Made by a program: the position numbers and the translations under genes
The notes under the pieces: generated by a model
Database searches by the model: none
What the model saw: the letters and a program-made list of their open reading frames with translations, nothing else
What the model was told of the DNA's origin: nothing
NCBI RefSeq assembly: GCF_014268505.2
Contig: NZ_JABWQP020000019.1
Coordinates: 1 to 64,000 of the forward strand
From: Pseudomonas khorasanensis
Lineage (GTDB): Bacteria; Pseudomonadota; Gammaproteobacteria; Pseudomonadales; Pseudomonadaceae
Direction: 5' to 3'
DNA: 64,000 bases
In this document: piece by piece, positions 1 to 8,850 of the stretch
Numbering within the stretch: position 1 is the stretch's first letter
Layout of the letters: each line of letters opens with the position of its first letter

Positions 1-95
1 GAGAAAGTATTACTCGCCGCTGCGAACAAAATTGCACAGTTATTTTTGAATCAGAACACTAGAATAGCCCGATCTTATTTGGAGTCAGAGCCTGT

Positions 96-755
96 ATGTC
101 AGAATCGGTTGACGCCCCCGGGCTGTCAGATTTACCGCTCGAAGACCTGGTCGCCTGTCACGAGTGCGACTTGCTGATGCGCAAGCCGACACTTGCCCAT
201 GGCGAGAAAGCTCTGTGTCCACGCTGCGGTTACGAGCTTTACGCCCACCGCCATAACGTAGTGCAGCGCAGCCTGGCCTTGGTAATCGCGGCGTTATTGC
301 TGTATGTGCCTGCAAACTTTTTACCCATCATGCAACTCAACATCCTCGGGCAATCTTCGCAGGATACAGTCTGGAGTGGCGTTGTCGGTCTGTTCAATAC
401 GGACATGCAAGGTGTGTCAATTGTCGTATTCCTTTGCAGCATGGCCATACCGTTGCTCAAGTTGCTGTGCCAGTTGTTTGTATTACTGACGATTCGCTTC
501 AATGTCGGCCGCAGTTACGGTTTGCTGCTCTATCGCATTTACCACCACCTCAGAGACTGGGGAATGCTCGAGGTTTACCTGATGGGCGTCCTCGTCGCGA
601 TTGTCAAACTGGCGGATATGGCAGCAATCGCCATTGGCCTTGGGCTGGCATGCTTCATCGGCTTGTTGTTAGTACAAGTCTGGCTGGAAGTCGTGATGTC
701 ACCGCATCAGATCTGGCAGGCATTATCAGGAGAGGATGCCCATGCGGGCGATTGA
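96..755 (+). CDS. PqiA/LetA-like inner-membrane protein, first half
   Basis: This 219-residue protein belongs to the paraquat-inducible protein A family, the inner-membrane partner of MCE lipid-transport tunnels. A zinc-ribbon-like segment near residues 21-46 has two CxxC pairs (CHEC and CPRC). Four hydrophobic segments follow, as in one PqiA half-domain. E. coli PqiA and LetA (about 420 residues) carry two such units in one chain; here the second unit is a separate gene overlapping by 20 bases. GGAG at 81-84 precedes the ATG at 96 by 11 bases. The three overlapping genes form an operon with the MCE gene. The family assignment is firm; the transported lipid is unknown. Confidence 0.88.
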   Translation: MSESVDAPGLSDLPLEDLVACHECDLLMRKPTLAHGEKALCPRCGYELYAHRHNVVQRSLALVIAALLLYVPANFLPIMQLNILGQSSQDTVWSGVVGLFNTDMQGVSIVVFLCSMAIPLLKLLCQLFVLLTIRFNVGRSYGLLLYRIYHHLRDWGMLEVYLMGVLVAIVKLADMAAIAIGLGLACFIGLLLVQVWLEVVMSPHQIWQALSGEDAHAGD

Positions 756-1365
756 TGCGGGCATTCTGGTGTGCACCGAATGCCATGAGTTGAACAGGCG
801 GGAAGCAGACGTCGACGAGCAAACCTGCACCCGCTGCGGTGCGCAGGTTCACGCTCGCCGGCCCAATAGCCTGACGCGAACCTGGGCGCTGCTGATCACG
901 GCGGCCATCATCTATATCCCGGCCAATGTGTTGCCGATCATGACGGTCAGTTCTTTGGGCCAGGGGGATCCGAGCACCATCATGTCCGGCGTAATTCAAC
1001 TGGTGCAGCACGGGATGATTCCGATCGCCGCCGTGGTGTTCATCGCCAGTATTCTTGTGCCGACTTTCAAACTGGTCGGCATCGCGCTGCTGCTGTTTTC
1101 GGTGCAACGACGGCAGCCTCTTTCGGCTCGTCAACGCATCTGGATGTACCGCTTCATCGAGTTCATCGGACGCTGGTCGATGCTCGATATATTTGTGATC
1201 GCCATTCTCGTGGCGGTCGTCAACTTCGGCCGGCTTGCCAGTGTCGAAGCCAATCTTGGTGCCATCGCCTTCGCCACTGTGGTGATTCTGACGATGCTCG
1301 CCGCAGTAACTTTCGATCCCCGGCTGATTTGGGATAACACGGAGTCGGATGACGACCATGACTGA
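736..1365 (+). CDS. PqiA/LetA-like inner-membrane protein, second half
   Basis: This 209-residue PqiA-family protein is the second half of the split LetA-like pair. It begins with a short cytosolic zinc-binding segment (CTEC near residue 13, CTRC near residue 32) followed by four hydrophobic segments, including one with the family-typical IPANVLPIM stretch that also occurs as VPANFLPIM in the upstream gene. AGGAGAGG sits directly before the ATG at 736; a second in-frame ATG is two codons on. It overlaps the previous gene by 20 bases and the MCE gene by 17, so translation is probably coupled. It likely forms the membrane base under the MCE tunnel. Confidence 0.87.
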   Translation: MPMRAIDAGILVCTECHELNRREADVDEQTCTRCGAQVHARRPNSLTRTWALLITAAIIYIPANVLPIMTVSSLGQGDPSTIMSGVIQLVQHGMIPIAAVVFIASILVPTFKLVGIALLLFSVQRRQPLSARQRIWMYRFIEFIGRWSMLDIFVIAILVAVVNFGRLASVEANLGAIAFATVVILTMLAAVTFDPRLIWDNTESDDDHD

Positions 1366-3661
1366 TTTGCCCGTAGCGAAAACCCGACCGGCCTCGAACT
1401 GGTCCGCCATCTGGGTGCTTCCATTGATAGCGCTGATCATCGGGGGCTGGCTCGGCTGGCGTGCCTACTCCGAAACCGGCATCGAAATTCAGGTGCGTTT
1501 CGAAAGTGGCGAAGGCATCCAGGCCAACAAGACTGAAGTCGTCTACAAAGGCATGTCGGTCGGTAAGGTCAAAACCCTGAAGCTTGACGATGAAGGCAAC
1601 TCCAAAGGAGTGATTGCCACCATCGAAATGAACAAGGACGTCGAACAGTACCTGAAGACCAGCACGCGCTTCTGGCTGGTCAAGCCGAGCGTAACCCTGG
1701 CGGGTATTACCGGTCTGGAAACGCTGGTGTCGGGCAACTACGTTGCGATCAGTCCCGGTGAAGGGGAGCCTGTTCGCAAGTTCAAGGCATTGGCCGAAGA
1801 GCCACCGCTGTCTGACGCCAAGCCCGGCCTGCACCTGACCATCAAGGCTGATCGCCTTGGCTCGTTGAATCGCGGCAGCCCGGTGTTCTATAAGCAGATC
1901 AAGGTTGGCCAGGTCAAAAGCTATCTGCTTTCGGAAGATCAGAGCACCGTTGAGCTCAAGGTTTTCATCGAACCGACGTACGCCAAACTGGTGCGCAAAC
2001 ACACGCGTTTCTGGAACGCCAGCGGCATCAGCATCGACGCCAACCTGTCCGGTGTGAAGGTGCGCAGCGAATCCCTGGCCAGCATCGTTGCCGGCGGTAT
2101 TGCGTTCGCGACTCCAGAAAACCGCAAAGACAGTCCTGCGACCGATCCGAGCCTGCCGTTCCGTCTGTATGAGGACTTCGACGCCGCTGCTGCGGGCATC
2201 CGGGTCAAGGTCAAACTCAGCGATTTCGAAGGCCTGCAGTCCGGCCGCACACCGGTGATGTACAAAGGTATTCAGGTCGGCAATCTGAAAGCACTGAAGG
2301 TCGACCCGGATCTCAACAGTGCAACAGCCGAGCTGACCCTCGATCCGCTGGCCGAAGACTATCTGGTCGACGGCACGCAGTTCTGGGTGGTCAAACCATC
2401 GATCTCCCTGGCCGGTATCACGGGCCTCGAAGCGCTCGTCAAAGGTAATTACATCGCGGTGCGCCCAGGCGATAAAGGTGCCGCGCCGAAACGTGAGTTC
2501 GAGGCGCGACCCAAGGCACCGCCGCTGGATCTGCGATCCCCGGGTTTGCATTTGGTGTTGTTCACCGATTCGCTGGGTTCGATCGAGGTCGGCAGTCCGA
2601 TCCTCTACAAGCAGGTCAAGGTGGGTTCTGTACAGAGTTACCAGTTCTCCAGAACCCGGAAGCAAGTGGTCATCGGTGTGCACATCGAGAAGGAATACGA
2701 AAACCTGGTCAACGCTTCGACACGGTTCTGGAACGTCAGCGGGATTACCCTGACCGGCGGCCTGACCGGCGGGATCCAGGTGAAGAGCGAGTCGCTGCAA
2801 ACTTTGATGGCCGGCGGTATCGCTTTTGAAACACCGCAAACCAACGCACCGTTGAAGAAGCGCATCCCTCGCTTCCGTTTGTTCGACAGTCATGATGAGG
2901 CCAACCAGAAAGGCGCCGTGGTGACGATCAAGGTTGATCGCGCCGATGGTTTGAGCAGCGGCACGCCGGTGCGCTTCAAGGGGCTGGATGTCGGCAAGAT
3001 TGAAAGTGTTGATCTGACCGACGATATGCAAGGCGTCATCCTTACCGCGCGCATCACCGAGGTGCCCGAAAAGATCGCGCGGGTTGGCAGTCAGTTCTGG
3101 GTGGTCAAGCCGGAGCTGGGCCTGATCAAGACTCAGAATCTGGAAACGCTGGTCACCGGTAAATACATCGAAGTCCAGCCAGCGGTGAAAAATCTGGGGC
3201 CGCAGAAAAACTTTGTCGCCTTGGCGCAAGCACCGGAAGTTACAAAACAGGAGGCTGGCTTGAGCCTGGTGTTGAGCGCTGCGCGTCGCGGCTCGCTGAA
3301 GCCTGGCGTACCGGTGACGTACCGTGAAATTACCGTGGGCAAAGTTACCGGTTATGAGCTGGGCCAGACTGCTGACCGTGTACTTGTGCACATCCTGATC
3401 GAGCCGAAATACGCGCCCTTGGTGCGCAGCGGCAGCCGCTTCTGGAACACCAGTGGCGTAGGCTTTGACTACGGTTTGTTCAAGGGCGTGACGGTGAGGA
3501 CCGAGTCGCTGGAAACACTGATTCAGGGCGGCATTGCCTTCGCTACGCCAGACGGTGAGCGCATGGGTAATCCAGCGCGGGCCGAGCAGACATTCCCGTT
3601 GTTCGACAAATTTGAGGATGAGTGGCTGACGTGGGCACCGAAGATTCAGCTCGGTAAATAA
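1349..3661 (+). CDS. pqiB: PqiB/LetB-type MCE-domain lipid transport protein
   Basis: This 770-residue protein has one N-terminal transmembrane helix (about 19-40) followed by tandem MCE/MlaD domains in the periplasm. I count six, starting near residues 45, 160, 285, 400, 525 and 640, each with a (F/Y)K-x-(I/V/L)-x-VG core. E. coli PqiB has three and LetB (YebT) has seven, so this is an intermediate-length tunnel. Family members stack as hexameric tubes that carry phospholipid between inner and outer membranes. It ends the operon with the two PqiA-like genes; no PqiC lipoprotein follows. ATG 1349 has GGAG upstream; ATG 1358 is an alternative. Confidence 0.9.
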   Translation: MTTMTDLPVAKTRPASNWSAIWVLPLIALIIGGWLGWRAYSETGIEIQVRFESGEGIQANKTEVVYKGMSVGKVKTLKLDDEGNSKGVIATIEMNKDVEQYLKTSTRFWLVKPSVTLAGITGLETLVSGNYVAISPGEGEPVRKFKALAEEPPLSDAKPGLHLTIKADRLGSLNRGSPVFYKQIKVGQVKSYLLSEDQSTVELKVFIEPTYAKLVRKHTRFWNASGISIDANLSGVKVRSESLASIVAGGIAFATPENRKDSPATDPSLPFRLYEDFDAAAAGIRVKVKLSDFEGLQSGRTPVMYKGIQVGNLKALKVDPDLNSATAELTLDPLAEDYLVDGTQFWVVKPSISLAGITGLEALVKGNYIAVRPGDKGAAPKREFEARPKAPPLDLRSPGLHLVLFTDSLGSIEVGSPILYKQVKVGSVQSYQFSRTRKQVVIGVHIEKEYENLVNASTRFWNVSGITLTGGLTGGIQVKSESLQTLMAGGIAFETPQTNAPLKKRIPRFRLFDSHDEANQKGAVVTIKVDRADGLSSGTPVRFKGLDVGKIESVDLTDDMQGVILTARITEVPEKIARVGSQFWVVKPELGLIKTQNLETLVTGKYIEVQPAVKNLGPQKNFVALAQAPEVTKQEAGLSLVLSAARRGSLKPGVPVTYREITVGKVTGYELGQTADRVLVHILIEPKYAPLVRSGSRFWNTSGVGFDYGLFKGVTVRTESLETLIQGGIAFATPDGERMGNPARAEQTFPLFDKFEDEWLTWAPKIQLGK

Positions 3662-3691
3662 CCCGATTTTCAACGGCGTCCGGGAGGGCGC

Positions 3692-3757
3692 CTTCGCGAG
3701 CAGGCTCGCTCCCACAGGGGAACGCATTCCAACTGCAGGCGTGAGCCTGCTCGCGAT
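3692..3757. repeat. REP doublet, second arm degenerate
   Basis: The left arm reads TTCGCGAGCAGGCTCGCTCC and continues into CACA; the right arm keeps GAGCCTGCTCGCGA but has lost the outer GTGGGAGC. The two face each other as an imperfect inverted repeat just after pqiB. This is the element that recurs eight more times in the window, always between genes. Confidence 0.85.
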
Positions 3758-3790
3758 AGGCCTTCACCGTCAGCACAAAACCCAAGCCGT

Positions 3791-3830
3791 AAAAAAGGGC
3801 CGCGATCCCATCAGATCGCGGCCCTTTTTA
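3791..3830. terminator. Bidirectional terminator between pqiB and mksB
   Basis: A perfect GGGCCGCGATC / GATCGCGGCCC stem with a short loop is flanked by six A on the left and TTTTT on the right, so it can stop transcription from both convergent operons. Confidence 0.9.
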
Positions 3831-3850
3831 TTGCCTTCAGCTAAAGCCGG

Positions 3851-6691
3851 TCAAACCGCATCCAGCTCCGGCTCATCCGCTTCGACATTGAGCGTGGCCT
3901 TCACCGCATCATGGCGACGGATGTACTTCCAGTCGGCTTCATCGATGTAGATCCCCGCCGGGCCGCTGCCACCTTCCAGGTCGATTGCGACGCTGGCGCA
4001 AACCTGCGGCTTGACGCTCGCCAGAATCGGCACGAAGCCCAGTTGCAGGCTGGTTTCCAGCAATGCGGCCTGGTTCTTCTCGTCGATGTCCGCCGCCTCG
4101 TCGAGGTAATACGGCAGGCGTACCCGGCCGGCGAGGTCGCGATCCATCAAGTGCAGCAACAAGTACATGTTGGTCAGCGCCTTGATGGTCATCGTGGTGC
4201 CGTTGGACGCCGCGCCGTCGATGTCGGTGTGAATGACCGGTTGGCCGTTGACCTTGGTGATCTCGAACGCCAGTTCGAACAAATCCTTGAGACCGAGCTG
4301 GTTGTGGTTCGCCGCCACCAGCCGCGCCAGGTATTCCTTGGCCTCTTCGTTCTTGTTGTCCTGCTCGGCGCTCTGGCTCAGATCGAACACCGACAGGGTT
4401 TCGCCTTCTTCGTACTGGCCGGCGCTGTGGATGATCTGGTCGATGTGCTTGAGCGCTTCCTTGTTGGGCGCAAGAACGATGCGGAAGCTCTGCAAGTTGG
4501 AGACCTGTCGCTTGTTGATCTCACGGTTGAACAGCGCCAACTGATGCTCAAGGCTGTCGTAGTCACTGCGAATATTGCGCAGTGTCCGGGCGATGTCAGT
4601 GACCGCCGCACGACGCGCTTTGCCCAGCGTCAGGGCTTCATCGGTGCGGTGCGCGTAGGCATTGATCAGCAGCGAGAGACGGCGTTCCATGTCGTCTTCG
4701 CTGTCGAACTTGGCCACACCCTTGAGGCGCACTTGCGCGTACAGCGCTTCGATTTGCCCATCGGCGCGCTGCAGGCCTTGCCAGCTGTCCTGATAGTCGT
4801 TGAGCAGCGGCAGCAGGTTGTCCATCGAATCGTCAACCGGATCCATGAACGGCGTGCCGAACGGCAGGTCTGCCGGCAACAACTGGCGGCGGCGCAAAGC
4901 ATCGTCGAGCGTGCGCTGCTTGGCTTCCATGTCGGCGATCTGCCGGCCGACCAGTTGCAGCTTGGCCGACAATTGCTGAACGCGTTCGGTGAACGCATCG
5001 CTGGAGCGTTTGAGTTCGTCCTGAGCGGCTTCCATTTGCGCCAGCTGCTCGAGCTTGTCGCCTTCTTCTGCGCTCAATGTTTGCGTGCGGCGGAAGTCTT
5101 CCAGGGCTTTCTGCGCGTCCAGTACTTGCTGGTACAGCGCTTCGGTCTGGGTCTTGCTCGCAGCACGGTCGGCGGCCACGGCTTGCTGGGTTTTGAGCTG
5201 CTTGAGCTCTTTTTCCAGACGCTCTTTCTGGTCGCGCAAAGCAGCGCGGTCGGCCAGCGCTTGCAGGGCAGGCGGCTCGATGTGCGAGATGTCGATGGAC
5301 AGGCCGGGCACTTCGAAGCGCTCACCTTTGAAACCATCGAGAATCAGCTCAACGGATTTGACCCACTGGCCATCTTCGTCGAGGGTGATGCCGTGTTCGC
5401 CCAGCGGCAGACTGAACAGCGCGCTGTTGAACAGACGCATCAGACGCTCGACGTCCTGCTGCGAGAACTCTTCGCGCAAGCGCGCATAGCTGTTGTTGTC
5501 GGCGTGATCGAGTTGCTGCTTCACCGACTTCAGGCGTTTTTCCAGATCGCGCAAACGCTCTTCCAGATCTTCGGCGCTGAACTGACGCGATTGCGCCAAG
5601 GCACCTGCCAGTTCGTCGTGGGCATCTTTGGCGGCGAGCAATTGCTGCTCCAGCACTTTGACGTCATCGACCAGGGCAAAGCGATTCTTCAATACCGACA
5701 ACTCGCCCAGCCAGCGCTGGATACCGGAAATTTCCCGCTCCAGACGCATCAGCTCTTGAGTGCCGCCGCGCTGATCATTTTGCAGATCGTCCTGCTCGCG
5801 GCGGTAGTGTTCGGCCTGAATCGTGAGTTCTTCCTTGCGCGCCGTGGCGTAGTCCGACCAGGTACCGAGCAACGAGTCGAGCAGCGGCGACAGGCGATGC
5901 AACTTGCCGCGCAGCACGTCGCGCTGTTTTACGCCGTTGGCCAAGGCTTCAACCAACGGGCCGGCAGCCACCAGCGAGTTGTAATCCTGCTCCATACGGC
6001 GCACGTCGCGGAAGGCTTCTTCGCACGCGGCGATGTAATCGACACTGCCCGAACGCAGGCTGTGTTCGAAGGCATCGAGGAACAGTTGCTTGAGTTTGGC
6101 CGCGGTGATTTCGCGCATGTGCAGCAGGTTGATGAACAGTGCGCGGAAGGTCTTCAGGCTCTGTTCGCTCGTGGAGCGCAGCGGGATCAGCGTCAGGTCG
6201 AGCGGAATCGAGGTGTGGCCGCCGACCAGCAAACGGCGCAGTTCATCAGGCTTGAGTTCGTAGGCTTTGAGGCCTTCCTTCTCAAGGTTGCTGAACAGCT
6301 CTTTCTGGCGCAGACAGGTGTCGTCTTTCTGGTAATGCGCCAGATCGAGCTTGCCGGCGTAGGCGAAGAACTGGTGACCGAAACCACCGCCCGGGCCGCG
6401 GCCGACCACGCCGATCACGTGCGGGCCGTGGGGCAGATTGACTTCGACGAGAATGTAGCTGGTATCGGAAGCGAAGTAGAAGCGCCGCGATTGTTCCAGG
6501 CTGTACTTGCCGAAACTCATGTCCGACATGCGCGCCAGAATCGGGAATTGCAGCGCGTTGATCGACGCCGATTTACCGAGGTTGTTCGCACCGTAAACCG
6601 ACAGCGGTTCTTCCAGCGGGAACAGGCCGAGGCTGTAACCGGCGGTGTTCAAAAGGGCAAAGCGGCGGATGCCGTAGCGTTCCTGGCTCAT
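3851..6691 (-). CDS. mksB: Condensin MksB, SMC-like ATPase subunit
   Basis: This 946-residue SMC/MukB-like ATPase is the motor of the MksBEF bacterial condensin, which organises the chromosome. The N-terminal head has a Walker A variant GANNLGKS (residues 34-41). Long heptad-rich coiled coils occupy roughly residues 230-720. The C-terminal head contains LDEAADID (about 863-870), the Walker B region. The protein is shorter than MukB (about 1,480), as usual for MksB. It is the last gene of mksF-mksE-mksB and overlaps mksE by 4 bases. No mksG/jetD nuclease gene follows, which suggests a chromosome-maintenance role rather than plasmid defence. Confidence 0.92.
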   Translation of the reverse strand: MSQERYGIRRFALLNTAGYSLGLFPLEEPLSVYGANNLGKSASINALQFPILARMSDMSFGKYSLEQSRRFYFASDTSYILVEVNLPHGPHVIGVVGRGPGGGFGHQFFAYAGKLDLAHYQKDDTCLRQKELFSNLEKEGLKAYELKPDELRRLLVGGHTSIPLDLTLIPLRSTSEQSLKTFRALFINLLHMREITAAKLKQLFLDAFEHSLRSGSVDYIAACEEAFRDVRRMEQDYNSLVAAGPLVEALANGVKQRDVLRGKLHRLSPLLDSLLGTWSDYATARKEELTIQAEHYRREQDDLQNDQRGGTQELMRLEREISGIQRWLGELSVLKNRFALVDDVKVLEQQLLAAKDAHDELAGALAQSRQFSAEDLEERLRDLEKRLKSVKQQLDHADNNSYARLREEFSQQDVERLMRLFNSALFSLPLGEHGITLDEDGQWVKSVELILDGFKGERFEVPGLSIDISHIEPPALQALADRAALRDQKERLEKELKQLKTQQAVAADRAASKTQTEALYQQVLDAQKALEDFRRTQTLSAEEGDKLEQLAQMEAAQDELKRSSDAFTERVQQLSAKLQLVGRQIADMEAKQRTLDDALRRRQLLPADLPFGTPFMDPVDDSMDNLLPLLNDYQDSWQGLQRADGQIEALYAQVRLKGVAKFDSEDDMERRLSLLINAYAHRTDEALTLGKARRAAVTDIARTLRNIRSDYDSLEHQLALFNREINKRQVSNLQSFRIVLAPNKEALKHIDQIIHSAGQYEEGETLSVFDLSQSAEQDNKNEEAKEYLARLVAANHNQLGLKDLFELAFEITKVNGQPVIHTDIDGAASNGTTMTIKALTNMYLLLHLMDRDLAGRVRLPYYLDEAADIDEKNQAALLETSLQLGFVPILASVKPQVCASVAIDLEGGSGPAGIYIDEADWKYIRRHDAVKATLNVEADEPELDAV

Positions 6692-7389
6692 GCGTCGGAC
6701 TCCTGTTCTTCGGCAATGGCGCGGGCCAGTGCGTCTTCTTCGCTTTCTTCGGCAAACTCGGAAAGATCGAGCGGATCGTCGGTTTCGAGGAATTTCGCCT
6801 CGGCTTCTTCATCGATCAGCACGGGCGCCGGCAATGGCAGAACGCTGTGCACACTGGCTGCCAGATCGCGGTCTTGCTGGACCGAGAGGCACACGTCGAG
6901 GAAGCGGTGCATCGGCGGCAGGAAGCGGTAAACGCCGTTTTCCTCACCTGCGAAACCGAGCTGGGTCATGCGGCGCATGATTTTCTCTTCGAGCTCTTCA
7001 ACGGTCTGCACCTCGGCCTGAATGAACAGGTCGCGGTATTTTTCCAGCAGCGATGGCAACTCTTCGCGGCCGAGGCTGCCGCCGTCGAGCACGGCGATGG
7101 GATCGCGGCCCTGATCGGCCAGATGCTCGACGAGGATAAAGGTGAACAGCGCCAGACGCTGTGCGGTCTTGTTCACTGCCGCAGCGGCCATGTCCGGCAC
7201 GAAGTAATAGAAACCACGGGTGTCGCAAACCAGTTCAAAGCCCAGCGCCTTGAACAGCGTGCGGTACTGGTCCTGGAAGTTCGACAGTTGCGCGTACAAC
7301 TCAGGGTCGCGACGGCTGACGTGGTAACCCTTGAACAGCTCGCGAAAGATCGGCGCCAGTTGGGACAGTTCGGATAGATCAAGATGCAT
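6688..7389 (-). CDS. mksE: Condensin subunit MksE
   Basis: This 233-residue protein is the MukE-like winged-helix subunit of MksBEF, which binds the MksF kleisin and modulates the MksB ATPase. It begins with MHLDLSELSQLAPIFRE, contains a GGSLGREELP segment near residue 103, and ends in a strongly acidic tail (residues 190-233). It overlaps mksF by 11 bases and mksB by 4, so the three subunits are translationally coupled. Identity rests on length, gene order and family-like sequence. Confidence 0.9.
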   Translation of the reverse strand: MHLDLSELSQLAPIFRELFKGYHVSRRDPELYAQLSNFQDQYRTLFKALGFELVCDTRGFYYFVPDMAAAAVNKTAQRLALFTFILVEHLADQGRDPIAVLDGGSLGREELPSLLEKYRDLFIQAEVQTVEELEEKIMRRMTQLGFAGEENGVYRFLPPMHRFLDVCLSVQQDRDLAASVHSVLPLPAPVLIDEEAEAKFLETDDPLDLSEFAEESEEDALARAIAEEQESDA

Positions 7390-8659
7390 TGGGGATGCTC
7401 GCAGAATCCTCGGCGGCGGTATCGCGGGCCGAGAGCAGGGCGAAGGAGCGCAGGCTGACCTGATGCTCGTGAGTATGGTATTCGCGGCGTTCCAGACGCT
7501 CGCGCTTGAAGCGTTTTTCCCGCGACAGGCGCGAGAACCAATAAAGCAATTCGTCGGTGGCGCCGTCCGGTTCCTGCTCGAGCAGCCAGGTCATCAGATC
7601 CGGCATCGGCAGGGATTCTTCGCAACGGTCGACCATTTCCCGCACGGTGCGTGGCGCACGTGGGGCATCGCCAGTCTTTTGCGTCTTGTGCGCCTTGGGG
7701 AAGCGCGCCGGTTTCGGCTCGAAGCGGGCGAGGGCATAAACATAGGCCTCGACCTGACTGGCGCTGCCGAGGAAGGTACTTTGCGGCCGGGTGAACAGCG
7801 GCATCGCGGCTTGCGGCACCGCGTCGATGCCTTTACGACGGATCGCCGCCAGCGCCAGTGCGGCGCCACGGGTCACAGCGTTGTGACGGCGGGCTTCTTC
7901 GCGCAGGGGCAGCAGCAGTTCGCGGGCGTGACGCAAGGTCAGCTGAGCGCTGGTTTGCATTTCAAGGATGCGCGCGTGGGTGCGCAGCAACATGTCGTCA
8001 TCGACCAGATGGCCGAGGCGCTGCTGTTCGCTGAGCATCTTCAGCAGCACGGTTTCAACCTTGCGCACGCCTTGTTCGAAGGCGCCGTCGGCGTTGACCA
8101 GATCGATCATCGGCTCGACGTATTCGTCCCAGGTCGCCAATACTTCGGCATAGCGCTGACGTAGCGGAATCTGCCGGTCGCTGGTCTTCGCGCGCTCGGC
8201 GACGGCGACCAGCGCCTGCTCGTCGTTATCAAGTTTCTTCAGTACGTCACGCACGCGCATGTCGAGCAAACGCAACTGGCGGGCAAGGTCGTTGCCGTCG
8301 CGCACATCGAATGCGTCCTGGATATAACCGGCCAGACGCTCGAGGTGGCGCAGATAGGCTTCGATCTCCAGGCACAGGCCCAGTCGGTGTTCACGACGCA
8401 GGTAGGCGAGGAAGTCATGGATCTGCGCGTTGAGCTCGAAACGGTTCGGGCTTTTCGCCACCGGAACCAGAATATCGAGGCGGATCCACACATCGAGCAG
8501 GCTGGTGATGTCCTGCGGCGTGCTGTCAAGTTGTTGGGCGGCCAGTTGCGTGCGCAGTTCGTTGAGGCTCAGGGTGCCCTGGTCGAAGTGCTCGCACAAT
8601 GGCTCCAGAAGTGCCCAGTGTTCAGCGAGGGCGCGCAAGACGCGCTTGGGTTCGATCAT
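7379..8659 (-). CDS. mksF: Condensin kleisin subunit MksF
   Basis: This 426-residue protein is the kleisin of the MksBEF condensin, expected to bridge the two MksB heads. The N-terminal part (to about residue 100) looks like a winged-helix domain, the middle is helical and rich in Leu, Arg and Glu, and the C-terminal part (about 340-410) looks like the second winged-helix that contacts the ATPase head. It is the first gene of mksF-mksE-mksB. The 190-base region to holD holds the promoter, but I see no clear box. Confidence 0.9.
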   Translation of the reverse strand: MIEPKRVLRALAEHWALLEPLCEHFDQGTLSLNELRTQLAAQQLDSTPQDITSLLDVWIRLDILVPVAKSPNRFELNAQIHDFLAYLRREHRLGLCLEIEAYLRHLERLAGYIQDAFDVRDGNDLARQLRLLDMRVRDVLKKLDNDEQALVAVAERAKTSDRQIPLRQRYAEVLATWDEYVEPMIDLVNADGAFEQGVRKVETVLLKMLSEQQRLGHLVDDDMLLRTHARILEMQTSAQLTLRHARELLLPLREEARRHNAVTRGAALALAAIRRKGIDAVPQAAMPLFTRPQSTFLGSASQVEAYVYALARFEPKPARFPKAHKTQKTGDAPRAPRTVREMVDRCEESLPMPDLMTWLLEQEPDGATDELLYWFSRLSREKRFKRERLERREYHTHEHQVSLRSFALLSARDTAAEDSASIPNAS

Positions 8660-8850
8660 CGGAATGGCCGGCTGGTTGGCGTTAAAAGCGGCGATTGTAC
8701 TGCATCGGGGCCGATGCGATTCACTCTCGGGACAGGCTGTCGCATTCTTTGGATAAAGAGCGTCGGTAAAGAGTGTCGATCAACAACGGGCGATCTTGAG
8801 CGAAGGGCGGTAGAATCGGCGCACTTCAGTTATCCACAAGTGGCCGACCC

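Noticed and set aside
32..65. Promoter TTGCAC / TAGAAT ahead of the pqiA-like gene
   Set aside because: The boxes are 22 bases apart, too far for sigma-70; the real promoter may lie left of the window.
1220..3727. 835-codon minus-strand open frame opposite pqiB
   Set aside because: It is antisense to a six-MCE-domain gene and resembles no protein; a codon-bias shadow.
3911..6931. 1,006-codon plus-strand open frame opposite mksB/mksE
   Set aside because: It is the antisense of an unmistakable condensin operon; its composition (rich in Q, V, R, with no domain) is what high-GC codon bias produces on the opposite strand.
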